DNA of 64,000 nucleotides from Acanthochlamys bracteata (Eukaryota > Streptophyta > Magnoliopsida > Pandanales > Velloziaceae), in assembly GCA_019914995.1 (NCBI GenBank), contig CM034127.1:9672001-9736000 (forward strand). The letters are read 5' to 3'. The position numbers and the translations under genes were made by a program. This document shows positions 28,403 through 41,000 of this stretch, one piece after another. Below the pieces are notes generated by a model that worked only from the letters and a program-made list of their open reading frames with translations, did not search any database and was not told the DNA's origin. How positions within the stretch are numbered: position 1 is the stretch's first letter; each line of letters starts with the position of its first letter.

Positions 28403-30497
28403 ATAATGAGTGGCATTAATCGACATAAATAAGTAATACAAAATACAAGTATGGAGTTGATGAGTTTTTTGTTTGTGAATGAACAAGCTAAGGGAAATTG
28501 TAACAGGTGTCCATTTGAGTTGGCTTTCGCCAGCTTTCTTTTCTCAGAAACTACAATTTATGAGTGTTTTTAAAAATAATTTTTTAAATAAAAATATTTT
28601 TTAGCTTGATTCGATATTATTTTAATTTAAAAAAAATTATTATGTAAAATTTGTTTATTTTTTTATAAATTTTGATAAAAAATTATAATTCTATTATAAA
28701 ATATAAATAAAAAAATGAAAAATAATTTTTATCCAAAAGGCCCTTAGTGTGGGAACCAACTGCTGCTGTGCGTGTGTTGTAGGTAAAGGTGGATGGCACT
28801 TGTTTTGTTGTCCAGGACAAGTAGAACAGGTACGTGTACGGCTGGTAAGGTTTTTGGTATTGTTTCGGTCCTTCGGTTTTGATTCTACTTTGGCGTATGA
28901 AATTTTTTTAAAATAGAAAATATTTTTTTAAAAAAATAGTAAAAATATGTAATAAAAAGATCTCACTCTGTTGAATTTTTTTACACTTTTTAAATTTTTA
29001 AATAAATTTTTTATATACTTATAAAATCTATATTAAAAAATATATAATTAAAAAAATTAAAAAATAGCTTTTAAAAAAATAAACCATTGTATTTTATTTG
29101 TACTTCCAGAACTTAGAATTAGGATATAGTTTTATGAACTAAAATAAAATAAATTGCTGTAAATAATTGATGAAGGTAAATTTAATTATAGTTTGACAAA
29201 ATAAATTAAAATTTTTCTTTTGCTAACCGAAATGAGTTTGAATATCTTTTTATAACGTATATTGCTTATTCAAAATAAATTTTTAAAAAAACAATAAAAC
29301 TTAAGTTATTAGAAAGTAAAGTTTTAAGAATATTTATAAAAACATACATAGTACATGATTTGATAATAGTTTGTTAAAAATTCTTTCTCAATTTATTTAA
29401 GGTGAATTAAACAGACTCGTACTTGCTTCTCAAATAACTAGGCTTGATAGATATTTTACTTATTATTTTTTTTAATACTTCTTTCATGTGTCAAAAAAGA
29501 TTTAATCATATTTTATTTATTAATAATTATGAAATAATATTTATAAAAATTTAAGTTCTCTTTTATTATCATCAATTAATTTTGAAAATTTTTTAAATTA
29601 TCACATGATAAAAAAACAAACTGGACCGATCGATTCAAAATATGAGTTAAAATTAATTTTATTATTTAATTTATTCAGAATTTTTATGATGTATATTATT
29701 TAGAGCAAATAATTTGTTTTATTTTAAGACATACAGTACGTTTCATTAAAAGATATTTCTCTATTTTATTTTAGAATAAATAAATTATTTTATTTTATGA
29801 CAGATAATTTATTTTATCTAATTTATTATAAAACAAATAGTCTGCCGTAGTTGATCACTCTAAAAAAAAAAAAATCATTCCTCATATTACCAATTATTTT
29901 GAAAAAAATTTTTAATTCATCACACTCTGCAAGTCTGCATCATATCATTGGTGTGAATGACTATTTATATAAACACAACCTTCCTATTATAAACCTTGAT
30001 TTAATTATTGGCATGTTTCAATTACTCAAAACTCTTCATGTTCTTATAAAAATAAGTTCGCAGACACTTTTTGTATTTTAAGTTTATCTAAAATGAACTA
30101 ATATTTCAAATCTATTTTTTAATTCTCTTTCAAATTTATTTTTAAATTTATTTCTTTCAACATACAATTACGTTCAGACAGTTTTTAAATAGAACTAACG
30201 TATACAATTGGATTCACATTTCATAGAACTCAGCTCTCAAATTAAAGTACAGAGGTTTCTATCTGGCCATTTATTGGTTTGTGTATGAGATAATTTATGT
30301 AGTTATAGGTTTAATTGTTATTATTATGGTAGGACATATGGAGAAACAAGCTTTTTTTTATATAAATAAATAATAAAAATAAAAATAAGTGTTTTTATAC
30401 TTTTTTAATAAATTTTATAAAATATTATAAAAAATTATTTAAAATATAAAATTAAATTGAAATTTTTTTCTAAAAAATAAAACCAAATGTATTTTTA

Positions 30498-30634
30498 GGG
30501 CTTGTTTCAAACACCCGTAATTTTAGTTTACCAATAAGAATTTGAGTTTCGAACAGTTCATATGTTTCAATTACAAAAGAAATTATATCTATTTTTTATT
30601 TTCATGAGATTCAGTTACGGATATTTGAAACACG
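30498..30634. mobile_element. Small MITE-like repeat, GTTTCAAA-ended subfamily
   Basis: The left end is GGGCTTGTTTCAAACACCC; the right end, reversed, is CGTGTTTCAAATATCC. The inner part (TTTCGAACAGTT, then ATTTCAATTACA) recurs at 58799-58910, where the left end is GGGCGTGTTTCAAACGCCC. Two copies sharing ends and body make this a family rather than chance. Confidence 0.45.
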
Positions 30635-30730
30635 ATATTAGTATGAAAAGCCAATATTGAGGGAACACCCGAAAAAAAAAAAGAAATAAATAATTAGATA
30701 CATTCTTCACAGGGTAGATTCAGAACTCGT

Positions 30731-30979
30731 TTGGTATTACTTATCAGAAAAATATCGTTTCAATTTTTTATTTTATATTTTTTAATATATATTTTATAAA
30801 TATATAAAAAATTTATCTAAAATTAAAATTATAAAAAATTATACGTAATGAGATATTTTTATTACATATTATTATAATTTTTTTTAAAATAAAAATATTA
30901 AACTCATTTTTTTAAAATATATATTTTTATATTTTTAAATAAATAAAAAATTCTATTTCATAAATATCTCAAACGCCCA
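30731..30979. mobile_element. AT-rich MITE, Tourist-like group
   Basis: The left end contains ACTCGTTTGGTATTACTTAT; the right end, reversed, is TGGGCGTTTGAGATATTTAT. Between them is about 210 bp of nearly pure A/T. It belongs to the same group as 21168-21412. Confidence 0.45.
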
Positions 30980-32648
30980 ACCAAATTGATGAAGCTTTCA
31001 TTAAATTGTAGCAATACATAAATTGATATGTTTTGTTATAGAAGAGAAGCTGTAGGTAGATTTTTTTAAGATGGAATCTCTAATTTGGTGGCGTTGAAGT
31101 GTTCTTATGTCAACGTTAACGCACGTCTAGTTTTATTAATTTTCGTTAGTAAAGCATATCTTTTATGTGTTCTTCTACTTGTAGCTACTAAAAGTTTGAT
31201 TTCTTATTTAAAAGATCCAAGTTTTTTTTTTTCCACATTCACTTTGTTTTGGATGGATACTTCAAATGGCGACGATTAATTTTTCATTTTTTTAAAATTT
31301 TTTTGTTTGTTAGTGGAATGTGGATTTGATCAAAATGAATTATTGGTTGCATGTAGTACGTTTTTATTTTGAATTAATTTTTTAAAAAAATTAATAATAA
31401 AATATTTTACAAAAGTAAAATTTTATATTTATTTTATATAAAAATAAAATTTTGAATATAGAAATAATTTATTTTAAAATTTTATAGTTATAATATCTCA
31501 GATATGTGAATTTTGGGCTTTATGAACATTTAGTTTAGGTATCTTTTTCTTCTTCTTGAAATAAATCGCTTTAAAAACTTTTTAATTTACGGTCAAGTTA
31601 ACAACGCTCATTCATTCTATCAAAGATATTTTTCGCCTTATTATAACATCAAGAATTTGTGTACACAATATTGTTGACTTAACTGTTTATAAGTATATAA
31701 TAACTGATAATTTTGTAAATATCTTTTCATTATATAATTTATTTTTCTTACTTTCATATTTTAAATTATAATTAATAATGAATTATTTTTATGATAATTA
31801 TTACTTTAATTATAAAAAATACGAGTGGATTTTTTTTATTTCCTATGGGCAAAATTTTACAGAGAAATGAGCACTTACAAGCTTTATGGTTCATCTTCAT
31901 TTTTAAAGCATTTTAAGGTTTTTTTTTTTTTTTTTGTGGTATAATGGAGATAATGTGGCATGACATGGAAGGGGGTCATTTTTAAAGTACTTAAAAATAA
32001 ATAATTTTGAAAACTTTATATTGAAGTGCTATACAAAAAATAATTTTTAAAAAATAATTAATATATATAAGTTATAATGTACAGTTATATATACTTTTCA
32101 ATATTAAAAATTTTTAAAAACTATAGAAAACTATTAAAATAAAATGATGAAACGAAATGAAATGAAATGGAGCTACCAAAAGCTAGCCTGGTATTTTATT
32201 TTCCATTCCGACTTTGTACAATTCGTTTCGTTTAGTGAGCAATAGAGTTCGTTATGGTAACTAAAATATGTGAATAAAATTTTGATACAAATTTAAGTAT
32301 GAAATTATAAATAAAGTTAAAATAATAATTAAATATATAAAATATTGAACTCAAAATTTGATAAAAAAATAAAATTTGATGGTAATTGAAACATGCACTA
32401 AAATGTACGATACTATCACAAGGAAACACATTATCTGTATCAATTGGTTTCATATTCGATTAGTATAAGCATTGTGTATTATTATTAGAGATCTTCTATT
32501 TTAACATTTTTGGTATATAAATAATATGAAATATCCTATATTATTTTTTCCAGATGTGCACCTTATGTTTTATTAAATGAAATTTGTTTTTCTAATCAAT
32601 AATATTGATTCAGTTTCAACTTTCATTAACCAAATCTGTAATGAAAGT

Positions 32649-32911
32649 GGACGTTTGGCTGAGCGTTTCATCAATACTTTTTTTTAATTTTTAATTATAT
32701 ATTTTTTAATATATATTTTATAAATATTTAAAAAAATTTATTTAAAAATTTAAAAAATATAAAAAATTTTATATAATGATATCTTTTTATTACATATTTT
32801 TATTTATTTTTTTAAAAATAAAAAAATAGAGCTTATTTTTAAAAAAAATAAAAATACTTTTAATTTTAAAAAAATTTATTTTATAAGCACTTCCAAACTC
32901 CTCTTAATAAG
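32649..32911. mobile_element. AT-rich MITE, Tourist-like group
   Basis: The left end contains GGACGTTTGGCTGAGCG; the right end, reversed, is GAGGAGTTTGGAAGTGCTTA. The body is the same A/T block seen in the other members. The element is eroded and its exact ends are uncertain by a few bases. Confidence 0.45.
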
Positions 32912-33344
32912 TTATTCTAAATTTCTAGTGGTATATTCTTTTAAAAAATTTCTGTTATCATTGATGGAAGTATGTAACACATTGGGTTGAAATTAAATTA
33001 TTATAGAAACAAATTTACTTATAATTCCATCTCACTTTAAATCATTTTTATTGTTTGTAAATAACTAAATACCAAACCATTAATAGCCATTACTAATACC
33101 GAGTCTGAATTCATATTTCATGACAAAAATAGAAATATATCAAGGGTGAGGATAGAGTAACCACATCACACTTATGAAACACCCATACTTAGAATGCTCC
33201 AAATTTAATCTTCATCATTGTATATAAAAATTTATGAGTTAGAATATCTATAAAAAAATTAATCTCAATCGAACTGTGAATCAATATTTATATGATATTT
33301 TGATTAAGAGTATATATATCGTTGGAGCATTTGGTGGGATCAAT

Positions 33345-33800
33345 TGATGAAATTGAGAATGATAGAAGACATAAAAGAAAGAGAAGAAGAGAAATTAAGA
33401 TAAAAAAGAGTATTCTCTCACATTGGCCGACGATCGAAGTTTCTTATAGAGCTGGCCGACGGTTAGATAAAAGCGGTAATTGAAAAAATTAGTGATGGTA
33501 GAAAACGTAGAACAAAAAAAGAGAAGAAATTTTAAAAGATTATATGATCCAACTGTAATCCTTACTTGGCGATCGAAAGCTCCGACCGAGGCAAAAAAGT
33601 GGTAGGATTTGAAGCTTTCGGCCGAGGGAGACTCAAATTTTTAGAGACGGTTGAAGGAAGAAAAAAAAGAAAAAAAACTCAAAGGAGCGGCGAGTAAAGA
33701 AAAAAAATTGACCAAAAAAAATCGATCGGGAGTGAGAGAAAAAAACATCGCTGTGAGGACGACTACAGCGAATGAGGAAAATAGGAAAGAAAATAACTAA
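33345..33800. other. Purine-rich segment of unknown nature
   Basis: The plus strand is dominated by GA and A runs, broken by repeated short motifs of the type GGCCGACG, GGCGATCGAAAG and GGCCGAGGG. There is no open frame of note. GC content is higher than the neighbourhood. It could be a fragment of a retroelement leader or an unrecognised transposon; I cannot assign it. Confidence 0.35.
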
Positions 33801-34257
33801 ATTGGATATGCTACAATAATTATGTAAGTTTTTATTCTATTGCTGTGAGCGTGTATGTTTTGACTGTTAGATTACTGATTTAACGGCTAAAACATAATGT
33901 ACGTGGATGTGCAGAAGAACCGAATGTACATATATCCGATTCATATATATATGAAAGTCGATTTTTTATTTTATTGAACTAAAAATTTGTTACACAAATT
34001 TTGAAATATAGTTATTGATATCCAACCGTATAAATTAAAATTAGAGAATTTTAAGTAGGGAGTACCATCTAGCTCTAAGGGTGAGGGTGCTCTTATGTTC
34101 AACGATATATCAAACATTAAACTAACTAATAATTGACAAATTATTTCACTTTATATATTTGTCTCACTTTTCTAAACCACCCTTGCTATGTTGTAAAAGT
34201 TTTAACATTTTTTTTTTCTTCATTCTAATCGTATTATAATGACAGTTTGTTCTTTCT

Positions 34258-34289
34258 TGCATGCATGCAGAGAACGCATGCATGCATGT
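34258..34289 (+). promoter_or_regulatory. Paired RY-type CATGCATG motifs upstream of the polcalcin gene
   Basis: TGCATGCATGCA at 34258-34269 and GCATGCATGCATG at 34276-34288 lie about 285-310 bp upstream of the start. CATGCA is the RY element recognised by B3-domain factors such as ABI3/FUS3. Function at this gene is an inference. Confidence 0.4.
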
Positions 34290-34569
34290 GATCTGGTTGT
34301 TCAACGTAGAACCTCCGCATTTAACGGTCTTTGATCCAACATTTCCTCTCTTTCATCAACTGATTTAACTGTCAAAAACAACCCTAGCCACGAACTCATC
34401 CAGTACCAACCTCCTATATCTTCCCTAGCTTATTCTCTTCTTCTCTTAATTAATTTAAAAGACAACAACAACATATCACTGGCCCAAAAAATTCTACGTA
34501 CATACGTACATTCATTCAGTCATTCATTTATTAAGAATTAATTCGTTCTAACAGAGAGATCAATCGAAG

Positions 34570-34875
34570 ATGGCCGGAGAAATTAGTAGTGACATGGAGA
34601 GAATCTTCAAGCGCTTCGACACCAACGGTGACGGAAAGATTTCTTCTGCAGAGCTCCGTGAAGCTCTGCGTACTCTTGGATCGACTTCTACAGAGGAGAT
34701 CCAGCGTTTGATGGCGGAACTCGATACAGACGGGAACGGTCACATTGATTTCGAAGAGTTCTGCGCCTTCTACCGCGCCAACGCTGGGCTCATGAAGGAC
34801 GTTGCTAAGGTCTTTTTGATTTTTGCATGCATGATTTTGAAATATTTGTTTACTGTTTTATGTTTTGATGATTGA
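34570..34875 (+). CDS. Polcalcin (two-EF-hand calcium-binding pollen protein) with extended C terminus
   Basis: A single exon encodes 101 residues. Two canonical EF-hand loops are present, DTNGDGKISSAE (residues 17-28) and DTDGNGHIDFEE (52-63). The protein matches polcalcins such as Phl p 7, Bet v 4 and Ole e 3, which bind calcium in pollen cytoplasm and are known allergens. Those proteins are 78-86 residues and stop directly after a terminal KDVAKVF or KDVAKIF. Here KDVAKVF ends at residue 82 and reading continues for 19 hydrophobic residues (LIFACMILKYLFTVLCFDD). The bases after GTCTTT are TTGA, so one T fewer in the T run would place TGA exactly after Phe82. An intron using the weak donor at 34810 and the acceptor before 34989 would instead give KDVAKVLLGD. 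The start has clear family support (DMERIFKRFD). Confidence 0.88.
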   Translation: MAGEISSDMERIFKRFDTNGDGKISSAELREALRTLGSTSTEEIQRLMAELDTDGNGHIDFEEFCAFYRANAGLMKDVAKVFLIFACMILKYLFTVLCFDD

Positions 34876-35947
34876 TTATAGTTTAGATTTTCGTCTATCT
34901 GATGAGTGAATTAAATTAATTGGTTAATTTCCTTAGATAAATGCATTACTAGATTGACCTGTCACTGATGTATATATGTTGGTGGTAGGTCTTGCTTGGA
35001 GATTGATCTTCACAAAGGGGAAGGGAAATTTTTACATCGATCATCATCGCCGACATTAGTTCCGCAATATTGTTTTTTTTTTTTCATTTTTTTTTTCAAT
35101 TTCAGTTTCTTAGAACTGGATTTGAACCTGAAGCACTGAGAAGATTCGTAGTTTGTTATATACATTATATGGGTACCAAGTTGTTTGTAGCTAATTACAT
35201 ATTTTCCAGTCATAGATCCAACATGACATTCCAAATTATTGAAGTTTCGATCCAACATTATTGATTATATGTTCTTATTTGGATGAGAAGAACATTATTG
35301 CGAGCTAGTAACTTGGAAAAAAGAATATCAGCACAGTAAATGTAATTGACAAATTAGGTGGTATTTGAAAGTGCACGTTTATGAATAGAATTTTTTAAAA
35401 CGAAAAATATTTTTATTTTTTTTCAAAAAATAAGCTTTATTTTTAATCTTAGAAAATAAGCGATAACAAGTACAATGTATAATTTTTCTATATTTTTTAA
35501 ATTATTAAATAAATTTTATAAAATTTTGTATAAGATTTATTAAAAAATATAATATGAAATGAAATGTTGCAAAGGCAACGCTAAACGCAGCTTTGAACAA
35601 ACAGGGAAAATAATAAACGGTTAACCGTCTAGTGATACGAAATCTAAACATGTACATGCTCGGAGTTGCAAGTTTAAAATTCAAGCACCTCTAATTGCTC
35701 CTAGAGCTTAGGATCATCTTCTGGCAGAAAAAAAAAACGTTCATTCACAACTTTATCACTATATGTAGCATAGAATAAAATCCCGGAAAACAATACATTT
35801 TCTTCTTGCCTTAATTAATTGGCATTCAGGTTGCCTTGCTAGCCAATTGTTCATTCAGGAAAGATTGATCTCCCAAGTGCTGAATTCGGTCATTGTTGTT
35901 GAATTGTTTATTGTTAGAACGAGGATTGATACCCAAATATAATAAAG
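34876..35947. other. Polcalcin 3' region and repeats up to the first hAT-like element
   Basis: The first part is 3' flank of the polcalcin gene. An A/T block of MITE type lies at about 35350-35560. About 35610-35745 contains a segment with a SINE-like look (see findings). No gene was recognised. Confidence 0.4.
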
Positions 35948-36795
35948 TAGGGGTGGCAATATATGATCCGATTCAAAAATTTAATTCGAAACTGATATGT
36001 TTAATCAGAGTTAAGGTTAGAAAATTTGACCCGTATAAATATATGGATTGAGTTAGGGTTGAACGAATTTGATCCGGTTATTAAATAGATCGATCCGGAT
36101 TAACCCGAAATTAATCTACCAATCCGAAATGTCATTTTTTGAAAGAACAATTCTTAATTTTTTCTTACCGTATAATAAAATATTGGCAATAAAAATAATC
36201 GATAATAATTATTTACAAACTATTAAATTATATTATATTTATAATTAATTTTTTTATTTTTATACCTTAAAAAATAGTGTAATAATATTATCGAAAATAT
36301 TACTATGTAGGTATTTTTAATAACGAATTTAGATTTCATATAACAATTTTTATAAAAATTTTATTAGATAGATATATTTATCAAAATTTTTATCAAAATT
36401 ATTAATATGTATATATAATCATAAATTTCAACTGTTATCATATATTTTTAAAAATAAAAATAATAATTTTTTTTGGATATTTTAAGGACCGATTAAGATA
36501 TTAAGGAATGCATATTTTGTCGGACATAATTATATCTCGTCAGTAAAAATATCGTGCACTTTCATTGAAACTGATCTTATAATTTTACTGAAGCTTAAAA
36601 ATATATAATTAATAATTAATAATTTTAATTATTAAATAGGTCGATCCGAATTTGATCCGATTATTAGTATGTTAGATTAAGATTGACAATTTTGACCCGT
36701 ATAAATTTATAGATTGGATTAAGATTGAATAAATTTGACCCGATTATTAAATGGGTCGATCCGAAACCGACTACCAACCTATATTGCCACCCCTA
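35948..36795 (+). mobile_element. Non-autonomous hAT-like element, copy A
   Basis: This 848-bp element starts TAGGGGTGGCAATATATG and ends TATATTGCCACCCCTA, so its termini are inverted repeats. The flanking 8 bp are TAATAAAG (35940-35947) and TAATAAAT (36796-36803), a target duplication with one mismatch. It has no coding capacity. A direct repeat of about 100 bp lies just inside each end (about 36010-36110 and 36668-36772). Eight-bp duplications are typical of the hAT superfamily; the autonomous source is not in this window. Confidence 0.8.
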
Positions 36796-36803
36796 TAATA
36801 AAT

Positions 36804-38046
36804 GTCGAAAAATTGAATCCCTGCATGAAAGCGAAGGGAAAATACGAATTCACCGTATGAATGTGCTTTACTTCTAAAAAGGCTAGAGAAAACTCCTAAG
36901 CAAGAACTAAGCAAGACGAGAGCTTGAACTAAAGTATAAATATGCTTGCTTTATAATGTGCCAATATATTACCGTAAAAAATAGAGCCAGATAGCACCAC
37001 ATGTATAAGAATAAAAAGCAAAGTAGCTTCAAATAAAATAGAAACTCAGTTTTGCATACTTATCAAAGATCACTTTAACAGTTAGTGTGATATGTGGCAA
37101 CTCCTGAAGGAGGACTAGGCAGGACGATCTCTCGGTCAAGCAATGACAGAGGTGAAGCACATTCATCATAAAACTTAGGGCTGTGTTGGCAGTATGTTTC
37201 ACTTTGCCTTTCATTCTAAATTTTTACATTTTTTAATATTTCAAAAAATATTCTCTAGAAATTTGAAGAATAAGAATGAATTATATGTGATAAAATGTTG
37301 TCTATTTTTCAAAACTCTCAAAAGAAATTTCTTCGTAAAAAGCTTCTTAGCAGTTACTGGCATATAAGAAATCAGATTTGACGCTAGCTGACAAACAAAA
37401 TGTTACTTGCGCATAATATGAAGAAACTCACCGTTCAGTTGAGCGTTTTCATAAACTAACTTTTTAATTTTTTATTCCATATTTTATAATATATATTTTA
37501 TAAATATTTAAAAAATTTATTTTAAAATTTAAAAAATATAAAAAAATTTACATAATAAATTTTTTTTATTATATATTTTTATTTTTTAAAATAAAAAAAT
37601 AAAACTTATTTTAAAAAAAATAAAAATATTTTTTATTTTAAAAAAATATAATTTTATAAGCCCTCTCAAATGTCCAGTAAAAAAGATACAGCAGTTAGCA
37701 AATCGTGATTATAGGAAATTATATTGACAGTAGTTGACAATCATCAAATTGCCAGTGTTCCACAATATTCTCTTATGTATTTAGGCAGCTGCTGAAAGCT
37801 ATCCACTTTTATAACATGATACTTCATGACTGAAAATTCTATTCCATGTCTCCAGTTTCGCATATGTTTTACAACAAGCTTCATTAGGAAAAGAAGCCAC
37901 CATACGAGCACATTCAATAGTATCAGTACTAATTCAGGTTGCATCCTGAAGAACCGGCTGCAAAAGCTACTACATACACAATATGATACATATACAATCT
38001 CAATATCTCGTGAGTTGAACTTAAATTATGCATGCACTTAGATCCA
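36804..38046. other. Spacer and 3' UTR of VPS24
   Basis: The stretch next to 38046 (to about 37720) has normal base composition and probably includes the VPS24 3' UTR. A MITE lies at 37436-37678. The stretch 36804-37250 is unassigned; short frames in it have no recognised family. Confidence 0.4.
37436..37678. mobile_element. AT-rich MITE, Tourist-like group
   Basis: The left end contains TTCAGTTGAGCGTTTTCATA; the right end, reversed, is TGGACATTTGAGAGGGCTTA. The body is the shared A/T block. The termini are more diverged than in other copies. Confidence 0.4.
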
Positions 38047-41000
38047 TCAGGACCTCACCCTCGCAAGCCTTGCTCTCATCTCTTCCAAATCCCCATCATC
38101 ATCAATGCTCTCAGCAATTGCATCTTCCTGTAAAAATATATCAGCTCACCCTTTTTAGCAATATGTTAAAAGGCTGAGTTAATAGAAATGAAGGCAACTG
38201 TGAAGATCATTTTTATACCTCTGCAGCTCTTTCACTTGCTACAGGTTGCTTCAACTTCTCCTTTCTAACAGCATCTGGTAGTTGTGATATAGTCTCTCCA
38301 GCTATAGCAGCAAGCACCTTGTCCACTTCCTCTTCAGTCTCTTCCTCTATGTCTTCTGAATCCAGAGCAGTGTCGACAGCATCATTCACCATCTCTTCGA
38401 TGACACCCGCCTAAAATGTTGCAACACACTAATCAGTAAAGTGATAAAACTTTCCAGAAATCAAGTCAATTTATTCATACATTTTCATTGATGGCCAAGA
38501 AACCATATTAGAAATCCTAACAACTACGCAAGTTGTAAACTTATTACCACCAAAACCTAGGAACAGGCTTAGAACTACTAGAATAATAGGATATCAGTTT
38601 CCAGAAAAATCAAAGATGACATACGAGAAATCTAAGAAATTCTATGCAAGTTGTAACTTATGACCACCAAATCCATAAGATGCCATTTTACTAGATACGT
38701 GCCACATGAAGCAACCACATATCCTTTCCTGAGGAAATATCAAGTGCTAAGCAACAGTAATCATTATCTTAATGCCTAATCAATTCCCATCATAACTTTT
38801 AGTTCATATGTCACTCTGGGAGAAAACACTATAAGAATCCTTGAGATTGCCAGCAGAAACTTCTGACATAAGAGTAGAACTCATTTCGATATCAAATATT
38901 ACTAATAATAGAAAACGTCAAACTAAACAACTTCAATTAAATTAGCTTGAGAAAAGAAAGGTGGCATATGGCACCTTAGTCATTTCTTTGTTGAATTCTT
39001 GCATGGTAGCAGCAACTTCTGGAGCTTTCATAAGGCCATTGACAAGCTTCATCACTTCTCCACTCTTAGCCAAGTGTCCTACAGTCCTTGCAGTTGCTAC
39101 AATTTTTTTTTTAAATGGTTAGTATTTGGTGAAAATGTACTTTCAATAAGTGAATACACAATAAAAATCACGCAGCACTATGCAACCATTCATCTACATT
39201 TAACTATAAATGCTAACATTCGTATCACAAGCAACTTTAAGTTCCAATTGAAAAAAAAAACGATCTCAGAACCTCTGAACATCACGGTTCCAGATAAATA
39301 TCAACCTATTCCAAGTTACAATACTATCAAATGCATTGAAGATTCTCAGGGTCATTGATCCCAGCTAGTGCCCAGAATGTGAGTTTAATTAGTGCTATCC
39401 ATGATAAACTATGTACGAAATTTTCAGCTAAAAACGAAACATGCCTGATGAAAATTATAGGACAAATGTGGTACTTGTTTCTGTCTAAGTTATGAATCTA
39501 GTAGCCAAATAACTTGCCTCGATCAATTAATGTTAGAGAAAATAGACACAAACAACATGGTAATGTAAATTTGATTAGTCAATGAAAAATTTTGCAATCT
39601 CCATAGTTTAGATGTAAGGGATCCACCAGTTGTAGAAGTAGCAGTAAGTAACACTACGAAATTCTCTTACCAACCATTTCACCAAGGTGCATTGAAATTG
39701 AATTCAATTGTGCTTTGTTCTCATGAAGACGGTTCACTGCTCGTCTTGACCTCACAATCTCCTTAGCAAGCGTCTGCAGATACAGAAAAGAGTGAATTAG
39801 CACAGAAATTCTTCGTCTACTATCTATCGATCTAGCATAGATTCACATATTAGAAGACTTAATAATATCTCAAGGTATTAAAGTCACAAGGATACCTGCA
39901 TATATGGTCTCCAAATATATTGCTCTATATCAGTTGACTAATGCGTATTTATCGGTTATCAGTTAAGTAACATCTGTTAAAGTCATATGTAATCCATTTA
40001 TCGGTTAAATAACATCTAACCTCTATTCTCAGCAATAAAAACAAGTTTCTAATTGAACATAACACTGCTCCTGACTTGTTCCTGCAAAAGAAAATGTCTA
40101 AAACTCATGAAGTTCAACTAAGACCAGAATATACCAAATGCTTAAACGTAGGGATATCCTATAAAACTCGCATCTTTCTGAATACCAAAATCTAGTGAAT
40201 CCCACAAGAGTTTTAATTATTAGATGATGGGGACATTTCGGAGTGCTTATGACAAAGGATTTCTTGAATGAAGGATATTTTGAGAATTTTTTGGAACACG
40301 AGCTTGATTTTTTTGAACTAAACTTAATAATAAAATTATACATATAAAGATTGTATGATATACAATTCACTTGTACTTTCCAAAATTTAAAAAAAAAATC
40401 TACAAATTACAATAGAAGGTTTATTGGAAACATGAGAACCTTTGGAGAACGAAAAGTAGTGCCATAAGCGCTGTCAAACATCTCTGAAATAACCTTTGAC
40501 CCATTCAAAATAAACCCAAAAGCAGGACTTTTACATCTCTCCATTCAAGTAAACTCCATTAGAAGCAAAGCAATATGCATGAGCCAATTAATGATAGTGA
40601 AAACAAACATAAACAATCAATCTTGTGAGCATTATATCATCATATCGTCAACAAGTTCACCTAGAAACCAATATAATAGCATTTGCACTTTTATGATATA
40701 CATGAGCTCTAAGACCTGTTCATCTTCAATTTTTTTCTTAATACAACTCAACAACACCTAACTAAAGTGGGGGAAAAAGAAAATGTAACTACAAATCCCA
40801 GGCCAGAAACAAGCGAATTTAAGATACACGTGCATTCATTCAGAGCTTCAACAATGATGAACTGAGTACCACCCGAATTGATAGCAAATTAAGGGGGTAA
40901 CAAAGGAATTTTCAAATAAACTGGGAAACAAAATCTAACCTTGGCAGAGTTCATATCGTTCCTTTTCGCAGCATCCTTAATCGCTTTCTGCACGCTCCTC

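Larger units (their letters stand above)
28403..34569. other. AT-rich intergenic region with MITE remnants
   Basis: These 6.2 kb carry no gene I can support. Open frames here are short and have low-complexity translations. MITE-like A/T blocks occur at about 28555-28745, 28890-29100, 30345-30490, 31365-31500 and 32030-32130, besides the better-defined elements listed separately. The stretch at 33345-33800 is purine-rich and unexplained. The last 300 bp belong to the polcalcin upstream region. Confidence 0.5.

Noticed and set aside
37744-37944. Small minus-strand frame directly after VPS24
   Set aside because: Fits the VPS24 3' UTR; the translation has no known family.
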